Positions 17,762 through 25,150 of a DNA stretch of 38,141 nucleotides are shown here, in pieces; position 1 is the first letter of the stretch; each line of letters begins with the position of its first letter. The stretch spans positions 1 to 38,141 of the forward strand of contig JAUNGA010000017.1 in the NCBI GenBank assembly GCA_030524765.1, written 5' to 3'. The position numbers were made by a program, and so were the translations under genes. A model generated the notes under the pieces. The model made no database searches and was not told the DNA's origin. It saw only the letters and a list, made by a program, of their open reading frames with translations. Source of the DNA: Bacteroidales bacterium. GTDB lineage: Bacteria; Bacteroidota; Bacteroidia; Bacteroidales; Muribaculaceae.

Positions 17762-19080
17762 GCCGGTGTGCCTGTGAGAGTTTCAGAGGCCGCGTCGACG
17801 CTGTCGATGCGCACGTCTATTATCTTGTTGTCGAGCGATGCGTCGGCGCCGTCAACCTCGACCCGCAGATAATTGTCGGTGAATCCGGCCATCGGCCTGC
17901 CTTCGCCGCGTGGATGCTCGAGCAGCACGGGTCGCACAGTGCCTACAAAGCGTCCGGCAAAACCGGCCCACTTGGCTTCGCTCAGCGCCAGCATCACCGA
18001 CGTGCGGGCATGCTTGTCGTGCTGCGTGACGATCTGGTCGAGCTGCAGTGCCTTGGTGCCGGGGCGCTCAGAGTAGGGGAAGACATGCAGACGCGATATG
18101 TCAAGCGAGTCGACAAACGCACGCGATGACTCAAACCGTTCGGGCGTCTCGCCGCGTGTGCCGACCATGAGGTCTACGCCGATAAACGCGTGGGGCATAG
18201 CCTCGCGCACATGCGCTATCCGTCGGGCAAACAGGGCTGTGTCGTAGTGGCGGTGCATCAGCCGCAGCACATCGTCGTTGCCCGACTGCAAGGGGATGTG
18301 GAAGTGAGGCATGAAAGCCCGCGATGAGGCCACAAAGTCGATTATCTCGTCGGTGAGCAGGTTTGGCTCTATCGACGAGATGCGGTACCGGTCGATTCCC
18401 TCCACCCGGTCGAGCTCGCGGATAAGGTCGAGAAAACAGTCGTCGCGTCCTTTGCCGAAATCACCTATGTTCACACCTGTGATTACAATCTCGCGGCCCC
18501 CCTCGGCAGCGGCGCGGGCGGCCTGGGCGACCAGCGAGTCGATTGTGCCCGAGCGCGACCGGCCTCTTGCCATAGGTATCGTGCAGTAGGTGCACCAATA
18601 GTCGCATCCGTCCTGCACCTTGAGGAAGTAGCGTGTGCGGTCGCCACGCGAGCATGACGGCCTGAAATCGCGTATATCTTTGCTCGGGCCGACCTCGGTG
18701 ATCGGCCGGCGGTCGGCTATGTATCGGTCAAGAAAGTCGGCCAGGTCCATTTTGCGGTCTGCGCCGGCCACGATGGCCACGCCGGGCAGCGATGCCACCT
18801 CGTCGCTCTTCAGCTGGGCATAGCAGCCTGTTACGAGTATGGCCGCATCGGGATACCGTTTGTGAAACGATCGTATGGTCTGGCGGCATTTTTTGTCGGC
18901 TTCCTCGGTTACGCTGCATGTGTTGACGACCACGATGTCGGGCGTCTCGCCGCCCGACACACGACGGATGCCGCGCTCGGCCAGAGTGCGGGCTATCGTG
19001 GATGTCTCGGCAAAATTGAGTTTGCAGCCAAAGGTATGGTAGAGTGCCTTGAGATTGTCAAAAGAGTCTGCGTCGGTCAT
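17758..19080 (-). CDS. mtaB: tRNA t6A37 methylthiotransferase MtaB
   Basis: A 440-residue radical SAM enzyme that converts t6A37 to ms2t6A37 in ANN-decoding tRNAs. The N-terminal UPF0004 domain begins YHTFGCKLNFAET and carries the three cluster cysteines (CKLN, NTCSVT, GCYAQ). The radical SAM cluster motif is CDYWCTYC, with the MtaB-typical TIPMARGRSRS. A TRAM domain occupies about the last 60 residues. CKLN, in place of the CQMN typical of MiaB, supports MtaB. The gene is embedded in a glycan operon through 4-nt ATGA overlaps on both sides, an odd setting for a tRNA-modification gene. Confidence 0.94.
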   Translation of the reverse strand: MTDADSFDNLKALYHTFGCKLNFAETSTIARTLAERGIRRVSGGETPDIVVVNTCSVTEEADKKCRQTIRSFHKRYPDAAILVTGCYAQLKSDEVASLPGVAIVAGADRKMDLADFLDRYIADRRPITEVGPSKDIRDFRPSCSRGDRTRYFLKVQDGCDYWCTYCTIPMARGRSRSGTIDSLVAQAARAAAEGGREIVITGVNIGDFGKGRDDCFLDLIRELDRVEGIDRYRISSIEPNLLTDEIIDFVASSRAFMPHFHIPLQSGNDDVLRLMHRHYDTALFARRIAHVREAMPHAFIGVDLMVGTRGETPERFESSRAFVDSLDISRLHVFPYSERPGTKALQLDQIVTQHDKHARTSVMLALSEAKWAGFAGRFVGTVRPVLLEHPRGEGRPMAGFTDNYLRVEVDGADASLDNKIIDVRIDSVDAASETLTGTPA

Positions 19081-19520
19081 AATTTCCTTTTTGGAGCGGT
19101 GAGACGGAGAAATTCGTCGTAGTCGCGCACATAATCATCCTCGCTGTATCGTTGAGACGTGAGCACCATGCACACGGCGCCGCCTGAGAATTCAGACAGG
19201 GTGCTCCATATTCCGGCGGGGACGTACAGAGCCTTGTACGGACGGTTGAGTGTGATAGTCTTTTTGCTTTTACCGTCGTCGACAGTTACATCAAAACTGC
19301 CTGTCAAGGCTATGATCAGGGCCAGGTCACTGTAATGGGAGTGTCCTCCGCGGTCGGCGTCGGCCGGCACGTCGTAGATGTAAAATACCCGGCGGGTCTT
19401 GAACGGCATGGCTTGGTCGATGTTGTCGGCTACGGTGAGCGAGCCGTTGGCATGTCGCACTCGCGGCAGTTCGATTATGCGGCAGTCGTCTGTGCTTGAT
19501 GTTGAATGCGGATCGGTCAT
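19077..19520 (-). CDS. WxcM/FdtA-like dTDP-sugar 3,4-ketoisomerase (cupin)
   Basis: A 147-residue single-domain cupin of the FdtA/QdtA/WxcM family. These enzymes turn the RmlB product dTDP-4-keto-6-deoxyglucose into a 3-keto-6-deoxyhexose. The pair of catalytic histidines is present in RGGHSH, after the family segment VFYIYDVPA, and the C-terminal pattern SEDDYVRDYDEFL also matches. The ATG at 19520 overlaps the stop of the paralogue upstream as ATGA; longer in-frame readings run through that gene. The next step would normally be an FdtB-type aminotransferase, which is not in this window. Galacto or gluco stereochemistry cannot be decided from sequence. Confidence 0.88.
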   Translation of the reverse strand: MTDPHSTSSTDDCRIIELPRVRHANGSLTVADNIDQAMPFKTRRVFYIYDVPADADRGGHSHYSDLALIIALTGSFDVTVDDGKSKKTITLNRPYKALYVPAGIWSTLSEFSGGAVCMVLTSQRYSEDDYVRDYDEFLRLTAPKRKL

Positions 19521-19927
19521 AGTCTGCTGTCGGTGAATTGTCGGTAGTCTTCGATATACTCGTCGGCGTCGTATGGCGCCGAGGCCAGGACCATAGCTAC
19601 CGAATTGGTCGAGAAATCTGTCAGCTCGCGCCATGTACCCGGCTCTACCACTACGCCTGTGTCGCTTCGGGTGAGATTTACAGTCTGCCGGTTGCCGCGG
19701 CCGTCGTCGAGGCGCACCACAAAGCTGCCGCTCATGGCCACGATCATCTCGCGGGTGTTGCAGAGTGCACGCCCGTGGCGCACACGTCCGGCCGGCACAT
19801 CGTAGACCCAGTAGACACGTTCGATCTCAAACGGGCATCGTCCGCCCGGACCATATTCTATAAAAGACAGGTTTCCGCGCGGGTCTTCGACCTTGGGCAG
19901 TGATATGATCTGTGCAATTTCGCTCAT
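19517..19927 (-). CDS. WxcM/FdtA-like cupin lacking the catalytic histidine pair
   Basis: A 136-residue paralogue of its downstream neighbour with the same scaffold: VYWVYDVPAG, a MSGSFVV strand and the ending DADEYIEDYRQF. Without gaps, the neighbour's RGGHSH aligns with RHGRAL here, so both catalytic histidines are replaced by Arg and Leu. A histidine two positions earlier may be a shifted substitute. It may be a non-catalytic partner forming mixed dimers, a binding protein, or an isomerase with altered chemistry. The ATG at 19927 overlaps the rmlB stop as ATGA. The frame is intact and similarly long, so it does not look like a decaying pseudogene. Confidence 0.85.
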   Translation of the reverse strand: MSEIAQIISLPKVEDPRGNLSFIEYGPGGRCPFEIERVYWVYDVPAGRVRHGRALCNTREMIVAMSGSFVVRLDDGRGNRQTVNLTRSDTGVVVEPGTWRELTDFSTNSVAMVLASAPYDADEYIEDYRQFTDSRL

Positions 19928-21105
19928 CGCCGTGAATACATTTCGTCGTAATACTGCATATAATCGCCCGATGTGACACCATCGACCCAGCTGCGATTGT
20001 CGAGATACCAGCGCACCGTGCGTTCGATTCCCTCGGCAAATGGCGTGCGTGGCGCCCATCCCAGCTCGGTGGCTATCTTTGTAGGATCGATCGCATAGCG
20101 CATGTCGTGGCCGGGACGGTCGGTGACAAATGTGATGAGATCGTAATTGATGTCGTCTACACTGCCCGAGAGCAGATCGCGGTAAGCCGGCTCGTCGGTC
20201 ATGATGCGGTGCATGATGTCGATTATCAGACGCACTATGCCGAGATTGGTCTGTTCGTTGAATCCGCCTATGTTGTAGACCTCGCCCACGCGGCCGTCGC
20301 GCAGCACCGTGTCGATGGCCGCGGCATGGTCTTCGACATAAAGCCAGTCGCGCACGTTCATTCCGTCGCCGTAGACAGGCAGTTTGCGGCCTTGCAATAT
20401 ATTGTTTATAATCAGCGGTATGAGTTTCTCGGGGAAGTGATAAGGCCCGTAATTGTTGCTGCATCGTGTCACGAGCACCGGCAGCCCGTATGTGTCGTGG
20501 TAGGCCCGGGCAATCATGTCGGCCGACGCTTTGGCGGCAGAGTATGGCGAGTGCGGGCAGAGCGGCGTCTGCTCGGTAAACATCGCGGTGCCGTAGGTCA
20601 CAGGCTTTATGCGGCCGTCGGTCAGAGCGTGCATTTCAGGCGACACATCGAGCGGCCTGCCGTCGGGCACATCCTTGACAAGCGCGCCATAGACCTCGTC
20701 GGTGCTGATCTGCAGAAAACGGCGCCCTTCCTTGACGCCGTCGGCGCTTATCCATGCCAGACGTGCCTGCTCGAGCATGTTCTGGGCGCCGAGGATATTG
20801 GTCTCCATAAATACCCGCGGACCCGTGATGCTGCGGTCGACATGGCTCTCCGCAGCAAAATTGACCACATAGTGAGGGTCGAATTCTCGCATCAGAGTGG
20901 CCACCAGCGCGGCATCCCCTATGTCGCCGCGCACAAAACGCACGTTGCTGCGTGCGATGTCGTCGGCTATAGTGGCCAGATTGCCGGCATAGGTGAGCGC
21001 GTCGAGCACGACGATCTCGACATCGTCGCCATAGCGCCCAAGCAGATATTTTACAAAATTGGCGCCTATGAAACCTGCGCCTCCGGTGACTAAATATCTC
21101 TTCAT
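19924..21105 (-). CDS. rmlB: dTDP-glucose 4,6-dehydratase
   Basis: An extended short-chain dehydrogenase of 393 residues that makes dTDP-4-keto-6-deoxyglucose. The NAD-binding motif TGGAGFIG is at 7-14, NFAAESHVDRSI follows, the catalytic region is STDEVYG with YSAAK, and RCSNNYGPYHFPEKLIP is the RmlB signature. The protein is longer than the usual 350 residues through an insertion near 150-185 (KDVPDGRPLDVSPEMHALT). It heads six genes joined by ATGA overlaps. rmlA, rmlC and rmlD are absent, and the two cupins behind it suggest a 3-keto-6-deoxyhexose product, not rhamnose. A TAACTTCG near 21129-21136 is only a weak -7 candidate. Confidence 0.96.
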   Translation of the reverse strand: MKRYLVTGGAGFIGANFVKYLLGRYGDDVEIVVLDALTYAGNLATIADDIARSNVRFVRGDIGDAALVATLMREFDPHYVVNFAAESHVDRSITGPRVFMETNILGAQNMLEQARLAWISADGVKEGRRFLQISTDEVYGALVKDVPDGRPLDVSPEMHALTDGRIKPVTYGTAMFTEQTPLCPHSPYSAAKASADMIARAYHDTYGLPVLVTRCSNNYGPYHFPEKLIPLIINNILQGRKLPVYGDGMNVRDWLYVEDHAAAIDTVLRDGRVGEVYNIGGFNEQTNLGIVRLIIDIMHRIMTDEPAYRDLLSGSVDDINYDLITFVTDRPGHDMRYAIDPTKIATELGWAPRTPFAEGIERTVRWYLDNRSWVDGVTSGDYMQYYDEMYSRR

Positions 21106-21196
21106 GTCATCGTCTGATTATAATCATGCGAAGTTACGAAAAAAAATACAAAAAAGCGAGATTCGCGCGACTGATGCGAAAAATTGGACGATTTGC

Positions 21197-21227
21197 TTGG
21201 CGGTTTCACCGGAAGTTGCTAAATTTG
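21197..21227 (+). promoter_or_regulatory. tRNA-Gln promoter
   Basis: TTG at 21197-21199, a 20-nt spacer and TAAATTTG at 21220-21227. Transcription would start near 21231, about 16 nt before the mature tRNA. Confidence 0.7.
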
Positions 21228-21246
21228 CACCGCCTTAGAGGCAGAT

Positions 21247-21317
21247 AGTCTTATGGTGTAATGGTAGCACTACAGGTTTTGGTTCTGTCTGTCCAGGTTC
21301 GAATCCTGGTAAGACTA
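21247..21317 (+). tRNA. tRNA-Gln (anticodon TTG)
   Basis: A 71-nt cloverleaf. The acceptor stem AGTCTTA pairs with TAAGACT, and the D-arm contains GGTGTAATGGTAGCAC. The anticodon stem ACAGG pairs with TCTGT around loop TTTTGGT, placing TTG at positions 34-36. The T-arm is CAGGTTCGAATCCTG and the discriminator base is A. No CCA is encoded. It reads glutamine CAA codons and CAG by wobble. Confidence 0.95.
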
Positions 21318-21324
21318 CTCTGAT

Positions 21325-21364
21325 GAAACAGCGGTCGCCCCGACGTCGGGATGGCCGCTGTTTC
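21325..21364 (+). terminator. Hairpin terminator after tRNA-Gln
   Basis: A 10-bp stem (21325-21334 with 21355-21364) encloses an inner palindrome, CCCGACGTCGGG, giving a very stable hairpin a few bases after the tRNA. The following sequence is A/T-rich (ATTATATATTT) without a strong T run, so termination may be imperfect. Confidence 0.7.
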
Positions 21365-21518
21365 ATTATATATTTCCCGGATTTCTTTGAGAAAGGAGTC
21401 GAGATTTAGGCTGGGTGGACATTTTTCAGTTGCAAAATAAATCTATGATATAGAAAGTTCTGATATGAGTTGTAAAAGGTGCTCAAATGTGCCACCAATA
21501 GCTAAGAGCCCGTTTCCG

Positions 21519-21578
21519 CAACTTTTGGTCGGAATCGCCAAAAGTTGAATTATGCCGTGAAATGCATGCTAACTTTGT
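21519..21578 (+). promoter_or_regulatory. Promoter with adjoining inverted repeat, upstream of the DUF6291-like gene
   Basis: TAACTTTG at 21571-21578 matches the -7 consensus, with TTG at 21546-21548 (22-nt spacer, slightly long). Immediately upstream, CAACTTTTGG (21519-21528) and CCAAAAAGTTG (21538-21548) form an inverted repeat with one extra A in the right arm. The right arm covers the -33 region, so a protein bound there could control the promoter. A weak terminator hairpin is the alternative. Confidence 0.5.
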
Positions 21579-21603
21579 GGCATAATCAAAACCACTTGTT
21601 AAA

Positions 21604-22050
21604 ATGCAACTCTCAAAATTTAATCTTCCAGTCGAGATAATCGATCTGATCTCGACTCTCGAACCCGAAAACCAGGGTGTCGTCTACTCGCATTTGTTTG
21701 CATATATCTATCACGGCACCGAAATCAGCGATGACATCGATCCCCGTTGCAGGCTTATCCTCAGACTCATAATCGATAAGATCGGCACCCGCATAAATCG
21801 GGCACGTCAGTCGCAGGCACGCAAGGACGCAAGACAACAGTCCGCTAAACAGCCGGCTGACAAATCTTTACAAAAGTCAGAACCCGAAAGATCGTCTGTC
21901 GCCGACCGCATACTGCAGAACGGGCAGGCCGTGCACGACCGTATCAGTCCGCTCGGTCAGGCTCTATACGATGCTCAGGTAAAAGCCGATTCTGCAGGCC
22001 GTAAACGACCGCGGCAACGGTTTGACGGCAGATGCCGACGACAGTCATAG
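21604..22050 (+). CDS. DUF6291-like protein of unknown function
   Basis: A 148-residue protein. Residues 1-75 (LISTLEPENQGVVYSHLFAYIYHG ... DPRCRLILRLIIDKI) resemble the DUF6291 helical domain, frequent in phage and conjugative elements of Bacteroidetes. After it comes a basic, Lys/Gln/Ser-rich tail that looks disordered and contains two similar segments (near bases 21923 and 21993). Its function is unknown. It stands alone: own promoter, tRNA-Gln upstream, a convergent protease downstream with a 6-nt overlap at the stops. Its 5' half is more A/T-rich than the surroundings, which together with the tRNA hints at a relic of an integrated element. No integrase is present. Confidence 0.65.
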   Translation: MQLSKFNLPVEIIDLISTLEPENQGVVYSHLFAYIYHGTEISDDIDPRCRLILRLIIDKIGTRINRARQSQARKDARQQSAKQPADKSLQKSEPERSSVADRILQNGQAVHDRISPLGQALYDAQVKADSAGRKRPRQRFDGRCRRQS

Positions 22051-24099
22051 CTTACGGATTATCACGCCGGCCCTGGTGGTGACACGGACGATCACGGGTG
22101 TGGCGGGCAGATTCTCTGACGACACATGTCGCCCGGTCACGTCATACACGTCGACATCGGGTTGAGAGCCGTTGAGTGTCTCGACATCGAGCCGGTTGCC
22201 CGAGCGGCGTATTACCACCGGGTCGAGCTCGGGCGACGACACTCCGCCACGTTTGATGATATATCGCAGTCCGGCCAGGGCATCGATGCATCCGGCTCCC
22301 TCGCGGACGGCCCCGTCGGCAATAGGCGTGGCGGTGGTCATGGCAATGTCGCGTATCTCGCCTGGGGTGAGCGTGGGGTCGGCCTCAAGCCACAGAGCGA
22401 ATATGCCTGCGGCATGTGGCGCGGCCATCGATGTGCCGCTCAGCGGCAGATATGCGTCGCCGCCGGGGGTGCGGTAGGCGAGATCGGCCACTTCGTCGGG
22501 ATGGGCGTCGAAATAGAGGCCTGAGGCCGCGGCTATGATTGCGGCGCCGGGAGCGCAGATGTGAGGCAGCGAACGGCCGTCGGCGAGTACGCCGTATGAC
22601 GATGTGATCGACATCGGTCCGTCGCCGATGTAGGTCCAGGTCTCGGAGTGTCCGTCGAGATATGTCACATTGTGGCGGGTATTGGTCGAGCCTACGGTGA
22701 TGGTGTTGTGTCCGCAGGCGAGATTGCTGATCGAGCCGTCGGCGTTGCCTCTGCGCTGTCCCGGCAGATTGTATGACCCGAGCAGGCATCGCGTCGTTTC
22801 GGCATAAATATCGGCGGTCACGCCCGGTGCGGCCGTTATGTCAATCTCGAGATGGTGCAGTGCCCACGGTCCAAGGGGCGATGTCTGCAGGGCGTCGATG
22901 TTGAAAGCCACCTGAACATTGTAGCGTCTGTTGTCGGGGTTCACCTCGCCCGCAAGCTTGATGGAGCCGTTGAAATATTGGGCGAGATCAGGCCTGTCGG
23001 CAGTGTTTATCTCGGTTAGATCTTCGCCTGCGGTTATCCATTCGCTTGCCCATACATACTGTCGGGTGTGGCTGTTGAAGGTCCGTATGCGTATGCTGAG
23101 GGGCCGATTGTCGCGGCTCCAGCAGTCATAGAAACTGTCGAGGTGATAGAAATCGCCGTAATAGCGCTGAGTGACCAGCGAGGCGAGTTCCGGGTCGTTT
23201 TCTGTGAATGTGTGCGACAGGCTCATATCTTTGTTGCCATCGTTGCCGGCCGACAGGACGATGACCGCCTCGTCGGCGCACATGTCGAGATAGCGGCAGA
23301 ACGGGTCGGTGCCGTCATGAGGGCCGATGGTCGAGCCGAGCGACAGGTTGATCACAGCGGGCTCGCGTGCCTCTTTGGCCCGTGCGATCACGTCCTCGAC
23401 GCAGGCGAGGATGCCGGCGTCATAGAGCTGCGATGTCGCCGCTACGAGATCGGCCCCGGTGGCAATGCCGCGATAGGGCGACGGGCCGCCGCCGCAGAGT
23501 ATTCCTCCGACATGTGTCGCATGGTACATCTCGGGTTCGTCGGTGGTCCAGGCTGCGATGTCGGCCGGTGTCTCGGCACGCAGAATCTTGGCTTCGGAGT
23601 CGATAAAGTGTGTGACAGACACTATACGGCCGTCGAAAACCTCGTGAGAGGGATCAAAACCGCTGTCGGCAAATCCGACGGTCACACCCCGGCCGGTGAG
23701 CCCGGCCAGACCGTCGGCTCCGGCATGCACATCGGTCACCCGGGTTGCCTTGCATGCCAGATCGAGGCTGGCGTCGAGCCGGCGGCTGAGAGTCATGCGT
23801 GCCACGTAGTTGCCGCTTGAGATATCGTCGATCTTGTCGGCGGGGACACATCCGAGTACGAGATTGTCGCGTCGTCCCCACACGACCACGCCGTCGGCTA
23901 TGAGGTCGTCGGTGTCGGCGCCGTCGGTGAGCTCGATGATCATCGAGATATACCGGGGCTTGTCTGCCGCTGACTTGTGCCTGGGCTCTGACTGTGACAG
24001 TGCTATGCGTGCTGCCGGATCGAGCACGGCGGCTTCGGTCGTAAGCGTCGCCATGGAAAGTGTGGCTGCCGCGATTATGCTGAGTATAGATGTGTCCAT
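22045..24099 (-). CDS. Secreted subtilisin-like (S8) serine protease
   Basis: A 684-residue exported protease. The N-terminus is a hydrophobic signal-like segment (residues 4-24) that unusually lacks early Lys/Arg. The catalytic triad is Asp145 in ADSGFDP, His196 in ATHVGG and Ser557 in SGTSMAAPHAAG. Residues 290-480 are an insertion with beta-rich character between His and Ser. The last 60 residues (VDVYDVTGRHVSS ... VIIRKL) resemble a type A sorting domain of the type IX secretion system, suggesting surface display or secretion. The ATG at 24099 lies about 4 nt after a -7 promoter element, so its mRNA would be nearly leaderless. Its 3' end overlaps the convergent DUF6291-like gene. Confidence 0.93.
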   Translation of the reverse strand: MDTSILSIIAAATLSMATLTTEAAVLDPAARIALSQSEPRHKSAADKPRYISMIIELTDGADTDDLIADGVVVWGRRDNLVLGCVPADKIDDISSGNYVARMTLSRRLDASLDLACKATRVTDVHAGADGLAGLTGRGVTVGFADSGFDPSHEVFDGRIVSVTHFIDSEAKILRAETPADIAAWTTDEPEMYHATHVGGILCGGGPSPYRGIATGADLVAATSQLYDAGILACVEDVIARAKEAREPAVINLSLGSTIGPHDGTDPFCRYLDMCADEAVIVLSAGNDGNKDMSLSHTFTENDPELASLVTQRYYGDFYHLDSFYDCWSRDNRPLSIRIRTFNSHTRQYVWASEWITAGEDLTEINTADRPDLAQYFNGSIKLAGEVNPDNRRYNVQVAFNIDALQTSPLGPWALHHLEIDITAAPGVTADIYAETTRCLLGSYNLPGQRRGNADGSISNLACGHNTITVGSTNTRHNVTYLDGHSETWTYIGDGPMSITSSYGVLADGRSLPHICAPGAAIIAAASGLYFDAHPDEVADLAYRTPGGDAYLPLSGTSMAAPHAAGIFALWLEADPTLTPGEIRDIAMTTATPIADGAVREGAGCIDALAGLRYIIKRGGVSSPELDPVVIRRSGNRLDVETLNGSQPDVDVYDVTGRHVSSENLPATPVIVRVTTRAGVIIRKL

Positions 24100-24103
24100 A
24101 CCA

Positions 24104-24111
24104 CAAAGGTA
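24104..24111 (-). promoter_or_regulatory. S8 protease promoter, -7 element
   Basis: TACCTTTG on the - strand (24111 to 24104) fits TAnnTTTG. No -33 TTTG is visible, because that position falls inside the neighbouring hairpin. The predicted start near 24100 leaves about one base before the ATG. Confidence 0.55.
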
Positions 24112-24116
24112 AAAAA

Positions 24117-24152
24117 AATCCCCGATTCTTCGCGAGTCGGGGGATCTTTTTA
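24117..24152. terminator. Bidirectional hairpin between divergent genes
   Basis: ATCCCCGA and TCGGGGGAT form a stem around a short loop (TTCTTCGCGAG). The right side is followed by CTTTTTATTT on the + strand; the left side by a run of eight T on the - strand. It can therefore act as an intrinsic terminator in both directions, although no gene ends here. It may insulate the protease gene from the divergent glycan operon. The rest of 24153-24306 is A/T-rich and shows nothing recognisable. Confidence 0.6.
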
Positions 24153-24306
24153 TTTAATCAAAAGTCAGTCAAATACTATAGCTGTATCAGTTCTTTCGGG
24201 TAAATGAAAATGTTGTTCTTTCTTACTTGTATCTTATTGACTGAGCCGGCAGGTGATGGTTTAATCGGTAAATTATCTAAAATATTGTTTTTAACATGTA
24301 TTAACG

Positions 24307-24338
24307 TTTGCGCGATTGTAAAAAAATGTTTACTTTTG
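24307..24338 (+). promoter_or_regulatory. Promoter of the nonulosonate/surface-glycan operon
   Basis: TTTG at 24307-24310, a 20-nt spacer and TACTTTTG at 24331-24338: a near-ideal Bacteroidetes promoter. The predicted start near 24342 leaves a leader of about 80 nt before the GTG at 24425. The leader is A/T-rich and shows no recognised riboswitch. Confidence 0.8.
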
Positions 24339-24424
24339 CGGTAGTAAGCAGTCTTTGCGAAAAAACGTTTTTGACAGCTTGACCTCAGAGATTATTAACA
24401 ACCTCTTAATAAATTGAAAGCATA

Positions 24425-25150
24425 GTGAACTACGCAATACTGGCAGGCGGTCACGGCTCGCGGTTTCAGCGCGAGGGCGTGTCGACGCCTAAACCGATGG
24501 TCGAGGTGGCCGGCCAACCGATGATTGGCCGTCTGGTCGATGTGCTGCAACTTTGTGGGGCCGACACCATTGCCATAGCCGCTAATCCTCGTCTCGAGGG
24601 ATTCATACCTTATCTCAGCGACCTCGCCGCCCGGCATCCCAACCTGTCGGTACGTGAGATTGTCACCGAGAATTCCTATGAGAGTCTGCTGGCCGCGACC
24701 GACGGGCTCGACGACCGTTTTGTGGCCATGACCTGCGATACGATATTCCCGACCGACGAGTTCGTGGCATATTCGCGTCGGGTGGCCGGGATGTCGTCGG
24801 CCGAGGCCGTGATGGGGCTTACCCGTTATATCGATGACGCCAGCCCGCTTTATGCACGTATAGACACATGCGGCGAGATCATCGACTACCGCTATGGCGG
24901 TGAGCCCTTTGCCGAGGGCGCGATAGTGTCGGCCGGTCTTTACGGGCTGTCGCGCGATGCTATGGATGCCGTGAGAGAGTCGGGGCACTATCCCGTCTCG
25001 CTGAGCGATTTTCAGCGCACTCTGGCCACAATGACCGACATTAAGGTGCTGCCGTTTGAATTCAGCAAGGCTTTTGATGTCGATAACTGCCACGACAGGG
25101 CCGAGGCCGATATATTTTTGGATCAACTCGCAAAACAAGGCAAGGCATGA
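24425..25150 (+). CDS. Sugar-phosphate nucleotidyltransferase
   Basis: A 241-residue NTP_transferase-family protein that should activate a sugar phosphate with a nucleotide. It has AILAGGHGSRF (nucleotide loop), the conserved lysine in STPKPMVEV, and CDTIF as the metal-binding acidic motif. It is a single Rossmann-like domain without a hexapeptide or CBS domain and lacks the NeuA signature, so it is not an obvious CMP-nonulosonate synthetase. In legionaminate pathways a PtmE-type enzyme makes GDP-GlcNAc for LegB; this gene could fill that role, but that is inference. Translation starts at GTG 24425. The stop overlaps the Wzi-like gene as ATGA. Confidence 0.85.
   Translation: MNYAILAGGHGSRFQREGVSTPKPMVEVAGQPMIGRLVDVLQLCGADTIAIAANPRLEGFIPYLSDLAARHPNLSVREIVTENSYESLLAATDGLDDRFVAMTCDTIFPTDEFVAYSRRVAGMSSAEAVMGLTRYIDDASPLYARIDTCGEIIDYRYGGEPFAEGAIVSAGLYGLSRDAMDAVRESGHYPVSLSDFQRTLATMTDIKVLPFEFSKAFDVDNCHDRAEADIFLDQLAKQGKA

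Noticed and set aside
20107-21093. A 328-codon open frame antisense to rmlB
   Set aside because: It mirrors a strongly conserved rmlB gene, has no domain or promoter, and is explained by GC-rich codon bias.
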